64,000 nt of DNA from Panopea generosa (lineage: Eukaryota > Mollusca > Bivalvia > Adapedonta > Hiatellidae): assembly GCA_029582155.1 (NCBI GenBank), contig CM055911.1:22502014-22566013 (forward strand). The letters are read 5' to 3'. The notes below the pieces were generated by a model that was not told the DNA's origin, did no database searches, and saw nothing but the letters and a program-made list of their open reading frames with translations. Positions within the stretch are counted from its first letter, which is position 1; the number at the start of each line of letters is the position of its first letter. Positions 36,616-45,460 of this stretch are shown piece by piece. Both the position numbers and the translations under genes were made by a program.

Positions 36616-36908
36616 TTGTAAGGCGTTTAATGTCGCTTTCAACAATGTTTCTGCTATATCGCGACGGTGTCTACTTGAGGTATGATTTTAAGCGCTGCAA
36701 CACTGGAGTATCATACTTCAAGGACAAGGTACGGTACACAAACCAGTCACCTTATATTAACACCTGGCCGACCAGACCTAGAACTATTCTCTCAATGCTA
36801 TGCATTAAGCGAGGATAAGCGTCTGGTACAGTTTTAAAGTCGTTGATGTGACCCCGTCCGTTGATCGAACCCACGACCTCCCTCATGCGAGGTGGATGTT
36901 CTATTCCC
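36616..36908 (-). mobile_element. SINE family 2 copy, near full length
   Basis: The tail side reads GCGTTTAATGTCGCTTTCAACAATG, then ATATCGCGACGGTGTCTACTTGA, CACTGGAGTATCAT, CTGGCCGACCAGACCTAGAA and AGCGAGGATAAGCGTCTGG. The head on the minus strand has GTGGGTTCGATCAACGGACG (B box) beside CTCGCATGAGGGAGG. The right-most A-box side (ATGTTCTATTCCCTATTC) is eroded. Reading frames at 36630-37054 lie in or next to it. Confidence 0.7.
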
Positions 36909-37208
36909 TATTCTCTATTCTATGCATTTACATCGTCTCCTATTATAATAATGTAACGAAGCGGACGTGTGGGAAATGTGGTAGAGCGAGGTGTGTTATG
37001 TTCGTAAACCATGTATTAGCTCCCAGTAGAAGTTTCGATGCTGACTGTGCATGAGCAGTGACCTTAATCACTTTTTTCTGAATATGTTAGTGTTTTAGTC
37101 GTTGTGATTATAATTGTATGTATCAACTAGTTTTAGATGTTGCACTGAGTGTGTCCTTTGAATGTTTCGTCTCCTCTTGGACACTTTTATACTTTATTAT
37201 TTTAATTA

Positions 37209-37245
37209 ATTTGATTTCAAAGTTATTGTTGTACGTGACGTCATA
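37209..37245. repeat. Short dispersed repeat R6, copy 2
   Basis: TTGATTTCAAAGTTATTG then TTGTACGTGACGTCATA, the counterpart of 35881-35920. It lies 28 bp left of an M1 element. Confidence 0.55.
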
Positions 37246-37272
37246 CGTCCACTGGCAATAATAACGTGAACA

Positions 37273-37503
37273 TGGTCCCAGTTTCACTTAACATCTCGAC
37301 TTGAGATTTTCCGATACTCAAATTTTTGAAATGTTATAAAATTCATTTACATTGTTCATTTTACACGCTATCATTTTCTTATTGGTTACCTTTTGTTCCA
37401 ACGTCATATCTGTGGTATCATTAAACACATTATGAATTTGAGTAATGATTTTGAGAAATTGAAAATTCTCAGCTTGAGATGAACAGTGAAACCGGGCCCT
37501 GGG
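37273..37503. mobile_element. MITE-like family M1, copy 2 (best-preserved ends)
   Basis: The left end GGTCCCAGTTTCACTTAACATC then TCGACTTGAGATTTTCC is the inverted counterpart of GAAAATTCTCAGCTTGAGATG then AACAGTGAAACCGGGCCC on the right. The interior ATTTTTGAAATGTTATAA and TTTTGTTCCAACGTC matches the 6575 copy. It is about 230 bp with no coding capacity. Confidence 0.7.
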
Positions 37504-39054
37504 TCATTTAACTTATATTTCAATTCAATTCGTCTAATCGTCTCTATAGCTAATCCCTTACAAAATGCAATTAATAATAAGTAATTGTCAATTGAATATT
37601 GCGTAACAAGGAAATGTAATAAGATATTTTAAAATTAGTTAACATGGGAGGGACATGGCTTTTTTTTGATGATATTTATTATGCTTTAACCACTTATCTA
37701 TACAATGCATATACCCAAGTACGTTGTACAAAACCTTTGTTTCTATTTTGGAGATGTATAGATATTGTAAATAGTTATATGCATAATCGTTTGCATATGA
37801 ATAATAGTGAATCAACTATTTGATCATCAGTTCTTGTCGGTATGACAGAAACAAATCAAGCAACCGGTCAAGTGACCGAACAAAATTGAGCTCTTAAGAC
37901 AGGTTTTTTTTTAATTTAATAACAAATGTGATTTCTTAAGATATGTTGTTGCTCAACTGAGGTGACCCCATACCAAGGTTGACTGTATGATAACGTGTGT
38001 GCACTTTTAAGAGTTTTTATTCATATTCTAGCAATAAGCCAGACACTGCTAGTTTTTATTTGTTTATTGAATATGAAGTTTTAAGTAGTGATGTGTGTAC
38101 TTGAATATTTGTATTTTGATATGGTTTAATATTCACAATATACTGGATAGGTGGATGCGTAAATATTGCCGTATGTCACTTCAAAGTTTTGTTGTCAAGC
38201 GAAATTGGTTTGCAATAAAATGTAATAAAATCTGGTAAAGTTTGATTTTTATACGAATAACCTTTTTTCAAATGAAAAGCCGATTCAGAGATTCAAACTC
38301 AATATTTGTGATGGAAGTAGGTCTCACAAGCTTAATTGTTCTAGCTCCATAGTATTCGAAGTTACTTTTACAGTTTCATGCAGTGTTTCATTCGATAATT
38401 CTGCTGGTGTTTCTAATTAAAATAACGTTATAGATAGGTTAGGCTGATTTGACAAAAGTGACAAGTCAAGTATATTCCTGTTATTATGTCCACAGGCACA
38501 CAATGTATTCATCGGTGTATTTGATTTAAGACATGGAGGTTTAATGTATATTTAATCAAATACATTTTCGATCACAAATTACTTATTGGTAATTAATCAG
38601 TATTGAACATTGAACAATGCTGAAACTTTATATGTTATGTGAAATCTGTGACATATTGCGTTCGATATTTTTTTGTTGTTGTTAATTAAGGCACTTCAAA
38701 AAATAAATATCACAATTCTTTAACTTTTTAAGTTTGTAGGGAACTACTTGTGCGCATAATCAAAAACAAGATTACATTTTACTTTTCAATCAGAAATTAC
38801 ACCTATGTCTTGGTATGCTAAATCGAAAAATAAAAATTGATTCAATTTAATTAAAAAGAAAACAGACGTCTCTTGTTGGCATGCATGTTTTCAATTGAAT
38901 AGATTGAATGTGACTGCGTCTTCTGCTGGAAATGATAATTTCATAAAATATAATAAGTAAGTTACTTCTTTTTAATTTATCAAAATCATTGCATTTATGA
39001 TATACCTATCAATTGTATCGAAGTATTAACTTCAAATTTTAAAACAATTCCATA
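37504..39054. other. No feature seen
   Basis: AT-rich sequence with short T runs. Confidence 0.4.
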
Positions 39055-39172
39055 CCACGCAAATGTATTTACGTACCTATCTAGATATCTACTTAACCTA
39101 CTGCTTATGACAGTCTACAGATATATTTACATACCTATCTTCATTTGTACTTAACCTACTGCTTATTACACT

Positions 39173-39221
<49 letters not shown>

Positions 39222-39455
39222 CCTATCTACATATCTACTTAACCTATTGCTTATAACATTCCGCAGGTATATCTACATATCTATCTACATATCTACTTAA
39301 CCAATTGCTTATAACACTCCGCAGATATATCTACATATCTACTTAACTTACTGCTTATAACACTCCGCAGATATATATACATACCTATCTTCTTAACCTA
39401 CTGCTAATAACACTCCGCAGAAATATCTACTTATCTACTGCTTATAATACTTCGT
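39055..39455. repeat. Irregular 46-58-bp minisatellite with an embedded (TA)n, just inside the ELK intron
   Basis: CTTAACCTACTGCTTAT-type landmarks lie at about 39092, 39150, 39238, 39296, 39342 and 39392, giving steps of 58, 88, 58, 46 and 50. The 88-bp step contains a TA expansion at 39177-39217. Units also share ACACTCCGCAGATATAT and CATACCTATCT. The array ends about 80 bp from the channel splice donor. Confidence 0.88.
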
Positions 39456-39540
39456 TTGCATCATTAATCATTTCACTAAAACAATGGTGTGTAGATATGT
39501 CTTATCATTTCATTAAACATATAAATAGCGTTATACTTAC

Positions 39541-39610
39541 GCGTTCCGTCAAACCTGGTCGCTATGGTATCCAAAAATGTATTCTGTGGAGCAACAAATC
39601 CCTTCTTCAT
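39541..39610 (-). CDS. First coding exon of an ELK-type voltage-gated K+ channel (KCNH3/4/8-like), partial gene
   Basis: Read on the minus strand from the ATG at 39610, the exon encodes MKKGFVAPQNTF followed by LDTIATRFDGT, then one leftover base (C) and a splice donor GTAAGTAT at 39540-39533. The APQNTFLDTIATRFDGT string is the N-terminal cap of the eag/PAS domain of KCNH channels; LDTIATRFDGT is characteristic of the ELK subfamily, while eag and erg members differ here. The leftover C fits the family, where His (CAY) follows DGT, giving a phase-1 intron. The start was chosen because family members begin a few residues before the APQNTF block and the context (G at -3, A at +4) is good; an in-frame ATG at 39694 has T at -3. 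In the family this cap and the PAS domain tune channel gating at the plasma membrane. The PAS, six-membrane-segment and CNBHD exons are not in the window. Identity is from recognised family sequence, not from a search. Confidence 0.85.
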
Positions 39611-39682
39611 GTCGACTTGTTGATTGGTAGTTAGGGATTTCCACAAAATAGAAGATAATCCATTGCAACTCTTGAATTTCAA
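39611..39682 (-). other. Probable 5' UTR part of the ELK first coding exon, with a possible splice acceptor
   Basis: On the minus strand the 72 bases before the chosen ATG are open in frame. At their upstream edge is a plausible acceptor: a T-rich run ending TTTTTAAG at 39683. If used, an upstream non-coding exon would join here. The frame could instead extend to an ATG at 39694, adding 28 residues (MIFKLKF...), but that ATG is in a poor context and ELK proteins do not have such an extension. Transcript evidence would decide. Confidence 0.35.
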
Positions 39683-39694
39683 CTTAAAAATCAT

Positions 39695-40384
39695 AAATAG
39701 AAAGGATCACTTTCCTCCCAGCGTGAAGTAATTGCTCCCATTTGTTACGTATTTTATTCATACGATTCACAGACAGGTTTAAGTAGAGAACAAGGTGTAT
39801 TTATGTATGAACACCGTACAGGTTTTTTTTTTATAGAACACACGCGTTTCACTCACATAGCTTCCCTTTTAACAAGTGTTTAGATACGAATGTTCTTACT
39901 CTTATGTGCTGGTTACCATGACATTAGTTATACTTTTTGTGTTTGCACCCTTTCTTTCTTATATTATATAATGTCTTAGACTAGATAAAAATAAAAACTA
40001 TTATGTGGTATTGCCGTGACACTTAATCTTGACTGTTACAGAACAGACATGCGTCCAATGAGTTTATAATATTTTTTAAAAAGTAACGGAATCATTATGG
40101 TATTTTTGATAAGATATAAATGAAACTTTTGTTTTTTTTCTCAAACGTAAAGACTTGTTTGCTAAAACATCCACCGATGAAATTGTAACATAACCACAGA
40201 TGTAACTGTTAACATGTTCTTTCTATCCATTTACAATTTATATTCTATGCGCGATTTTGCTAACAATATAAACACTTCTTGAAAACCACTACCTATCAGA
40301 ATGCTTTCTATATCCATTTATGGAAATGTTCTTTGCATACCAAATGTCAAATCTCGGCAACGCTTTGCAGTTTCACCTTTTACG
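39695..40384. other. Region upstream of the ELK exon with no clear promoter
   Basis: On the minus strand this would hold the promoter or another intron of the channel gene. I see no TATA box at a convincing distance and no CpG-rich patch. It is AT-rich throughout, with a T run at 39825-39832. Confidence 0.35.
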
Positions 40385-40602
40385 TCACAGTAAATTACAC
40401 GCTTGTACAATAAATATACCATAAATTCCGGCCGGTATCGGCTTTATATTCCGACAGAATACTCCGTTTTTCCAATAATGGCAACAGACTCCGTCGCTAG
40501 ATTCCACTAAAGCTGACTGCTGTGTTGATATCGACACTGTGTATCCTGGCATCGCATGCAACACGGTTAAACTCAGGGGCGAAGTGACAGTTTGCTTACA
40601 CC
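40385..40602 (-). CDS. Candidate terminal exon of an unrecognised Cys-containing protein
   Basis: On the minus strand a pyrimidine-rich tract ending TTGTCAATCACAG gives a good acceptor at 40603. The exon that follows is open for about 72 residues to a TGA at 40387-40385. The peptide includes the pieces SDGVCCHYWKNGVFCRN and PIPAGIYGIFIVQACNLL, with five cysteines, and looks like the C-terminal end of a secreted or extracellular domain. Base composition is richer in GC than the surroundings, as expected for coding DNA. The implied entry phase is 1, usual for extracellular modules. I do not recognise the family and found no convincing preceding exon in the right phase: the 41788-41843 candidate ends in phase 2. 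It lies upstream of the ELK exon on the same strand but shares no frame or motif with it. Confidence 0.4.
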
Positions 40603-40916
40603 CTGTGATTGACAATAAACGAAAACAAAAAGATATAAAATTTTAAGACACTATATAGATATATTTGATGGTGTAAAGTTAAACTTGATTTTCTTTTGGA
40701 AGCGAATTTAGACAAAATTGTAAATCAACAATCAAGTTCTCGTATACCATAAATGTTACACCCACCCAGCAAACGAACAGTTGAATGATGCTTTATATCT
40801 AAAATATATTTAAATCAGCGAGTGTATGTTTCACAAGTTACCGACTTAATGCTGTTTAATTGAATAATTTATAGTAGCCAAAATATTGAATTGTGAATAA
40901 ACCTGATAATCCAGAT

Positions 40917-40973
40917 ATGTTGATGACACATAAATCGAGTTATGTTGATGACACATAAATCAAGTTATGTTGA
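40917..40973. repeat. 25-bp direct duplication
   Basis: ATGTTGATGACACATAAATC + GAGTT occurs at 40917 and again at 40942 with one change, plus a partial third copy at 40967. It abuts the family-3 SINE. Confidence 0.9.
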
Positions 40974-40974
40974 A

Positions 40975-41140
40975 TAAAATTCAAAACGCTTCTTAAACAT
41001 AATTTTAAAGTCCACATCCTGGGTAGAACCAAGACTGAGTGGTGTTATTCGCGAGGCACTGGGTCGAGCTGGGGATCGTATCCGCAGCCTCTGACGTAAG
41101 CGGTCGACACTCTTTCCACTACAAAACCGCCCCGCTTTGA
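40975..41140 (-). mobile_element. SINE family 3 relative with tRNA-like head
   Basis: CATCCTGGGTAGAACCAAGA and CACTGGGTCGAGCTGGGGATCG parallel the 29.9 kb copy. The minus strand reads GGGCGGTTTTGTAGTGGAAAG (A-box side) and, later, GGATACGATCCCCAGCTCGACC (B box). The AT-rich body seen in the other copies is diverged. Confidence 0.6.
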
Positions 41141-41339
41141 TAGATTAGACTGAAAGTGCATTATCTTTCTTTTAGACTAGTGTATGGTACGTTTTGTTTA
41201 TATTCTTATATAAAACATGTTTTTATTTCTAATTCATGTCTGTGTATTCATCGCGGACGCAGCAGTTATCGCATAAAAAACAATTTACCGGGATAAAAGT
41301 GCCACATGAGCCTGTTTGCCATAAACAGAAGCGAGAGAC

Positions 41340-41530
41340 TATATACCTATCACTCCCTGAGGTACATAAGTGTTTAAGGAAACATTTGTAATAGATAAAA
41401 CTTCCACGTCTAGCATTATCTTGTCATAATCCTGCCATGGAGCTAGACTTGATATATAACATCTCAGGCAAGACAACTTTAGCCATCTTATCGTTGCATT
41501 GAAGGAGAATTTTGTACTTTTCGTCACTAC
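41340..41530 (-). other. Weak coding-like stretch between exon candidates
   Basis: On the minus strand, one frame reads EPCSDEKYKILLQCNDKM followed by about 17 more residues before a stop; a second frame is open for 62 codons across the same bases. A weak acceptor (TTGTACAATAG) sits just before the first frame. The Cys spacing is faintly lectin-like, but no donor of quality follows and the frame breaks. It may be a decayed exon or chance. Confidence 0.15.
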
Positions 41531-41787
41531 ATGGTTCTATTGTACAATAGCAGCTGTTTGAAATGTTGCTGTATTGGTGTTTCTGCGATAAAATTCAATG
41601 CAGTATTGTCCCCTCGTTTTACGAAAAAAATTATTGGTTCTTGGTTATGCTAACTGAAGTCAATCGGCGATACCTAGAGTTAACAAATGCCGTGTGATAT
41701 CATATATTCATATATGGTTGTCGTAGTCAACAGCAGATATGAACCAACGATTTACCAATAGTTATAACTTTTGTCAAATATACTTAC

Positions 41788-41843
41788 AGTGTTTGTTTGG
41801 TTTCATCGATAAGTATGTTTATCGTAGTTTTTATCGTCATTTT
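41788..41843 (-). other. Candidate 56-bp exon with strong splice signals (possible 5' UTR exon)
   Basis: On the minus strand the segment is bounded by a textbook acceptor (TTTTCTATTTCAG ending at 41844) and a consensus donor (GTAAGTAT at 41787-41780). It contains an ATG at its fourth base and an open frame of 17 codons (MTIKTTINIL...), which leaves phase 2. That does not match the phase-1 entry of the 40385-40602 candidate. It could be an upstream non-coding exon of the ELK gene, spliced to the acceptor near 39683. Splice sites of this quality also occur by chance, so confidence is limited. Confidence 0.27.
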
Positions 41844-43426
41844 CTGAAATAGAAAACAAAGCAACATTATAAAGCTTGCATATGTTTGGTTTACACATGT
41901 AAACACCGTGACATATGTAAGATAATCACCAGTATCATGTTGCTTCTCTTATTAACATATATATTTTGTTGCCTCATATACATAAATTATTGTCAGAAAT
42001 ACTTTTAATTTAACATTAATTGACAGAGCCGTGTGTCCCTCTCTAAGTTTTAACAAATTAGTGTTAATTTGATATTTCTATCTGGCACGTCTGTGATGAC
42101 TCATATTGGTCGATATATGTTAGGTGTCATATGAATTTAAGTAACTGTAAGCATCACTTAGCTTATATGTCGACATCACCTAACTTATATGTCGACATCA
42201 CCTAACCTAGTATATAGAGTTATACTACATGCAACTACAATGTCGTCCAATCACTCTAATTCGTTGTCGACTATATAAAATGTCTTTCAGACACAATAAA
42301 TGAGTGACATCGCTATTGATTGTGTATATTTTCGTTAGGGTACAGACAACAAATGACAATGAATTATCACGGATCACTCTGTAAACAATGCAAGAATAAA
42401 CTTCTCTCCATCAAGAGAAACATGAACTACAAATCCGGCGTAATGTGAAAAGCGGATCAAATAATTACAAATCACTCTGAAAACAATGAAAGAAGAATGT
42501 TTGTCTCCTTAAACAGAAAACTGGACCACAAAACTAGCGTTACTTATAATAAAATGATAGATAATCTGTTGTTTCTATAAAAGAACCACATGTAATACAA
42601 ATATTTGATATAGAAAATGTAGCAGATAATAACGAACAACTCAGTGAAAATAAAAATGTTCGTCCAACTAACTCGAATAGCATTGTTAATTAAACAATAT
42701 ATGCTTTCAACGAATATGAAAATTAGAATATTGAAATATGCAAAACTATATCACTACAAATCTCTCTGTTAAAATACAAGCAAGAGTTATATAAAAGAAG
42801 GAAAACAATAATATAGTATAGTTATTTATTAAATTACAAAAACGAAACAAAGTAAGTATTTCAACAGTACAATGTGCAACTATAAATTAACTTACATGAT
42901 TCACTCTGCGTAATATATAGTAATTAATATTATCAGCAAAGCGTGCAATTGCAACGGAAAAGAAAAATATATATTTTTTGTTATACCTACTTCTATAATA
43001 AAACATTTTTTCTTTCTTATATAAATGTCTCACTAAAAAGTTTAAGTGTGTGTTTTTTTTATAACAGGAATATATCCTTACATAAAAAATACACAATAAC
43101 TGGTAGCTGAATTAGCTTGGATTTTTTTAAAGATAGTTTAATATGTCCTCAAATTCTCATAAATACATGCATCTGTCAAAATCCTATAAAAGTCATCTTT
43201 AAAACCAGTGATGTCTGATTGCAGTTAATTCTATGCCATATTTTTCTCTACTCATCTGCAGCAAGAAATCACAACCACTATGAACCATTTTAAAAATATC
43301 TTAAACCAAATTACATTTTTTTAAGCGTATGAATCATGTTTCCGTGGGGGAACTTTGTAGTGAGACATAAATTATCTCGAAGAATTCCTGGATAGAACCC
43401 ATACGAATCATGATTTTGCATATACA
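41844..43426. other. AT-rich DNA with one short tandem repeat
   Basis: At 42152-42209 a 22-bp unit (CATCACCTAACTTATATGTCGA) is repeated about two and a half times. The stretch 42370-42800 has recurrent words (AACAATG, AAATCACTCTG, GAAAATA) suggesting an eroded repeat of about 120 bp. No coding signal. Confidence 0.4.
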
Positions 43427-43680
43427 AGGTCTTAGTTTCACATCTCAATTCGGAAATTTCGTCAACTCAAATATTTGAAAAATACTATAACTTTATTCAA
43501 AATGATTGTTTTGCATGTTATCGTTTACCAACGTGAACAGGTTGATCCCGACTTCAGTATTTAAACATTTGTTGTCCTACAATGTGCAATGAGCTACCAT
43601 TTAAGGACATTGAGATTGTTTAGTTGAGGAACCATTGTTTTTTTTTCAGCGTGAGATGGTCAGTGAAACTGGCCCCAGGG
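43427..43680. mobile_element. MITE-like family M1, copy 3
   Basis: The left end TTAGTTTCACATCTCAATTCG then AACTCAAATATTTGAAAAATA, and the right end GTTGAGGAACC..CAGCGTGAGATGGTCAGTGAAACTGGCCCCAG, are inverted relatives. The interior ACTATAACTTTATTCA and TTGATCCCGACTTCAG matches the other copies. Confidence 0.65.
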
Positions 43681-44438
43681 CTAATCATTAAATTCGTGAA
43701 CGACGCCTTATATAAAGCCATAAAAATACAAAAATATTTTCCAGCTTTATATGTATTTATTTAAAATGTTATTGCAATAAACATATAAAACGTGACTTAT
43801 ATAAAACGTATTGGGTATGATGTACGTCAACAAGATAGACAAGGCGTAGTTCCAAAGCCACAACCTAGAAAGAACTTTTGATAAAGCTTGGTTAATGAAA
43901 ACATAAATAATCCACATTTACATTCAGACGCCGCCGTCGAAACATGAAGTCATATCAATAGGGGGTTTAAACCCTTTGAACTTTTATGAACGGACAAATG
44001 TCGTTAGATGGAGAATGGGGTGTTCAGTTAAAATTTAAAAATGCCGTCAAAAGCCATCTTTGAACAGCGTGTCATAATGAAATTGTGCTTACATCGTGAA
44101 AAAGATGCCACAGTAATAAAATGATAAAAGAGCAAGATTAATGGAAAATAAATATGTCGGTCGGTAGCACGCAAAAGGCACGCACAAATGGTATTCTGGT
44201 GGAATAAATGATTAAATAGAAGATGAGTGATGTTGTCGCCCGCCAATTTTGAGAACGAAAAACAATGTCACGTGATACAATGTCATATGACGAGTCTTGT
44301 ATGCATACATGTTTATTCAGTGGGTACACCACAGTAATCAGAAATGTGTTCAAGCTAACAGTGTTAAACTGAGACATAAATGTTGAGGTTAATCAATGCA
44401 TTAAGCTGTGGAGCATGTAGTTATATGACTTGATGGAA
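43681..44438. other. No feature seen
   Basis: AT-rich sequence. Overlapping minus-strand frames at 44028-44377 show no domain. Confidence 0.4.
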
Positions 44439-44648
44439 CTGTTTATTATTATTATCATTATTATTATTACTATCATTATTAATATTATTAGAAGTAGCAG
44501 TAGTAGTAGTAGTATTTAATTTATTATTATCATTATTATTATTACTATCATTATTATTAGAAGTAGCAGTAGTAGTAGTAGTAGTAGTATTTAATTTATT
44601 ATTATCATTATTATTATTACTATCATTATTATTATTATTAGAAGTAGC

Positions 44649-44679
<31 letters not shown>

Positions 44680-44776
44680 TTTAGTTTATTATTATCATTA
44701 TTATTAATGTTATCATTATTATTATCATTAGAAGTATTAGTAGTAGTTTTTAATTTATTATTATCATTATAATCAT
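44439..44776. repeat. Compound trinucleotide block (TTA, TCA, AGT, AGC) with higher-order units
   Basis: Alternating TTATTATCA and GTAGTAGTA runs form larger units marked by GAAGTAGCAG or GAAGTATTAG at 44491, 44560, 44641 and 44731 (steps of 69, 81 and 90, all multiples of three). The minus strand therefore stays open for 121 codons and would encode only Asn- and Thr-rich low-complexity protein. It is not called as a gene. Confidence 0.9.
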
Positions 44777-45181
44777 AAAAGAACAAATGATATCAACATA
44801 TAAATTTTAAAACATTAAATAATAATTATGAAATGATTCGGCGTATTTTCTAACATATATTTTGGTTAGATTTTTATATCTTTAATCGTTCATGTATTGA
44901 TGATGAACCCAAATAGTTTGCCTTTCTTAAGGACAACACGCGTGGGCTTTAAACAATTATATAGATATACCGCTTTGACAAATAAAATACAAAAGTATTT
45001 GGTTACAAGTTGAATTGAGACACCGAGATAATTAAAGTCAACTATTGATTTCTTAATACATATTTTGCGGAATGCAAAATGTCCTCAAATAAACAATCAA
45101 TTATAAATTACATAACATTTATCAAAGAAATATATATATGACTTAGTATATACATTTCGTGAACATATTACTCAATTTAAT
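44777..45181. other. No feature seen
   Basis: AT-rich sequence preceding the family-1 SINE. Confidence 0.4.
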
Positions 45182-45460
45182 TGGATTGATTGAGTGATTG
45201 AGTGGTTATTTTATGCCATCGAGGGCTAACAGACGACCAGCTAACATGGGATCCTGAAAGATTAACCAGTACTCGAACACACTCCATCTTCGCAAGTAAC
45301 TGAAAACATTCCCACTTGAATCAGTGGTGAGAGACGAATGATAATGAAACACAATGCCGTTTACTTATCAGCACGGAGACTGTTGCCGGGCGCTGATTCG
45401 TACTCACGACCTCTTGATTGATAGTCAGACGCGTAACCGACAGAGCTAATCAGGCCCGGC
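45182..45460 (-). mobile_element. SINE family 1 copy, near full length, with tetranucleotide tail
   Basis: The left tail TGGATTGATTGAGTGATTGAG leads into TTTTATGCCATCGAGGGCTAAC, AGACGACCAGCTAACATG, CACTTGAATCAGTGGTGAGAG and GGAGACTGTTGCCGGGCGC. On the minus strand the head begins GCCGGGCCTGATTAGCTCTGT (A box) and includes GTCGTGAGTACGAATCAGC (B box with one change). It is the fullest family-1 copy. Confidence 0.78.

Larger units (their letters stand above)
1..39540 (-). other. Inferred intron 1 of the ELK channel gene (starts at the donor at 39540, continues beyond the left end)
   Basis: The donor at 39540 needs a downstream PAS exon at lower coordinates. I looked on the minus strand for its hallmark strings (codons for EVMQ, and for SDGFC) and found none, and no long reading frame to the left resembles PAS, S1-S6 or CNBHD sequence. 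The simplest reading is a first intron of at least 39.5 kb, filled by the repeats listed below. Long first introns are usual for KCNH genes in animals. A missed divergent exon or an assembly break cannot be excluded. Confidence 0.5.

Noticed and set aside
36630..37054. Two plus-strand frames of 62 and 68 codons as a small gene pair.
   Set aside because: They lie in or next to a family-2 SINE and use its tRNA-like sequence.
44421..44786. 121-codon minus-strand frame as a gene.
   Set aside because: It is made only of Asn/Thr/Asp/Ser triplet repeats and exists because the microsatellite units are multiples of three.
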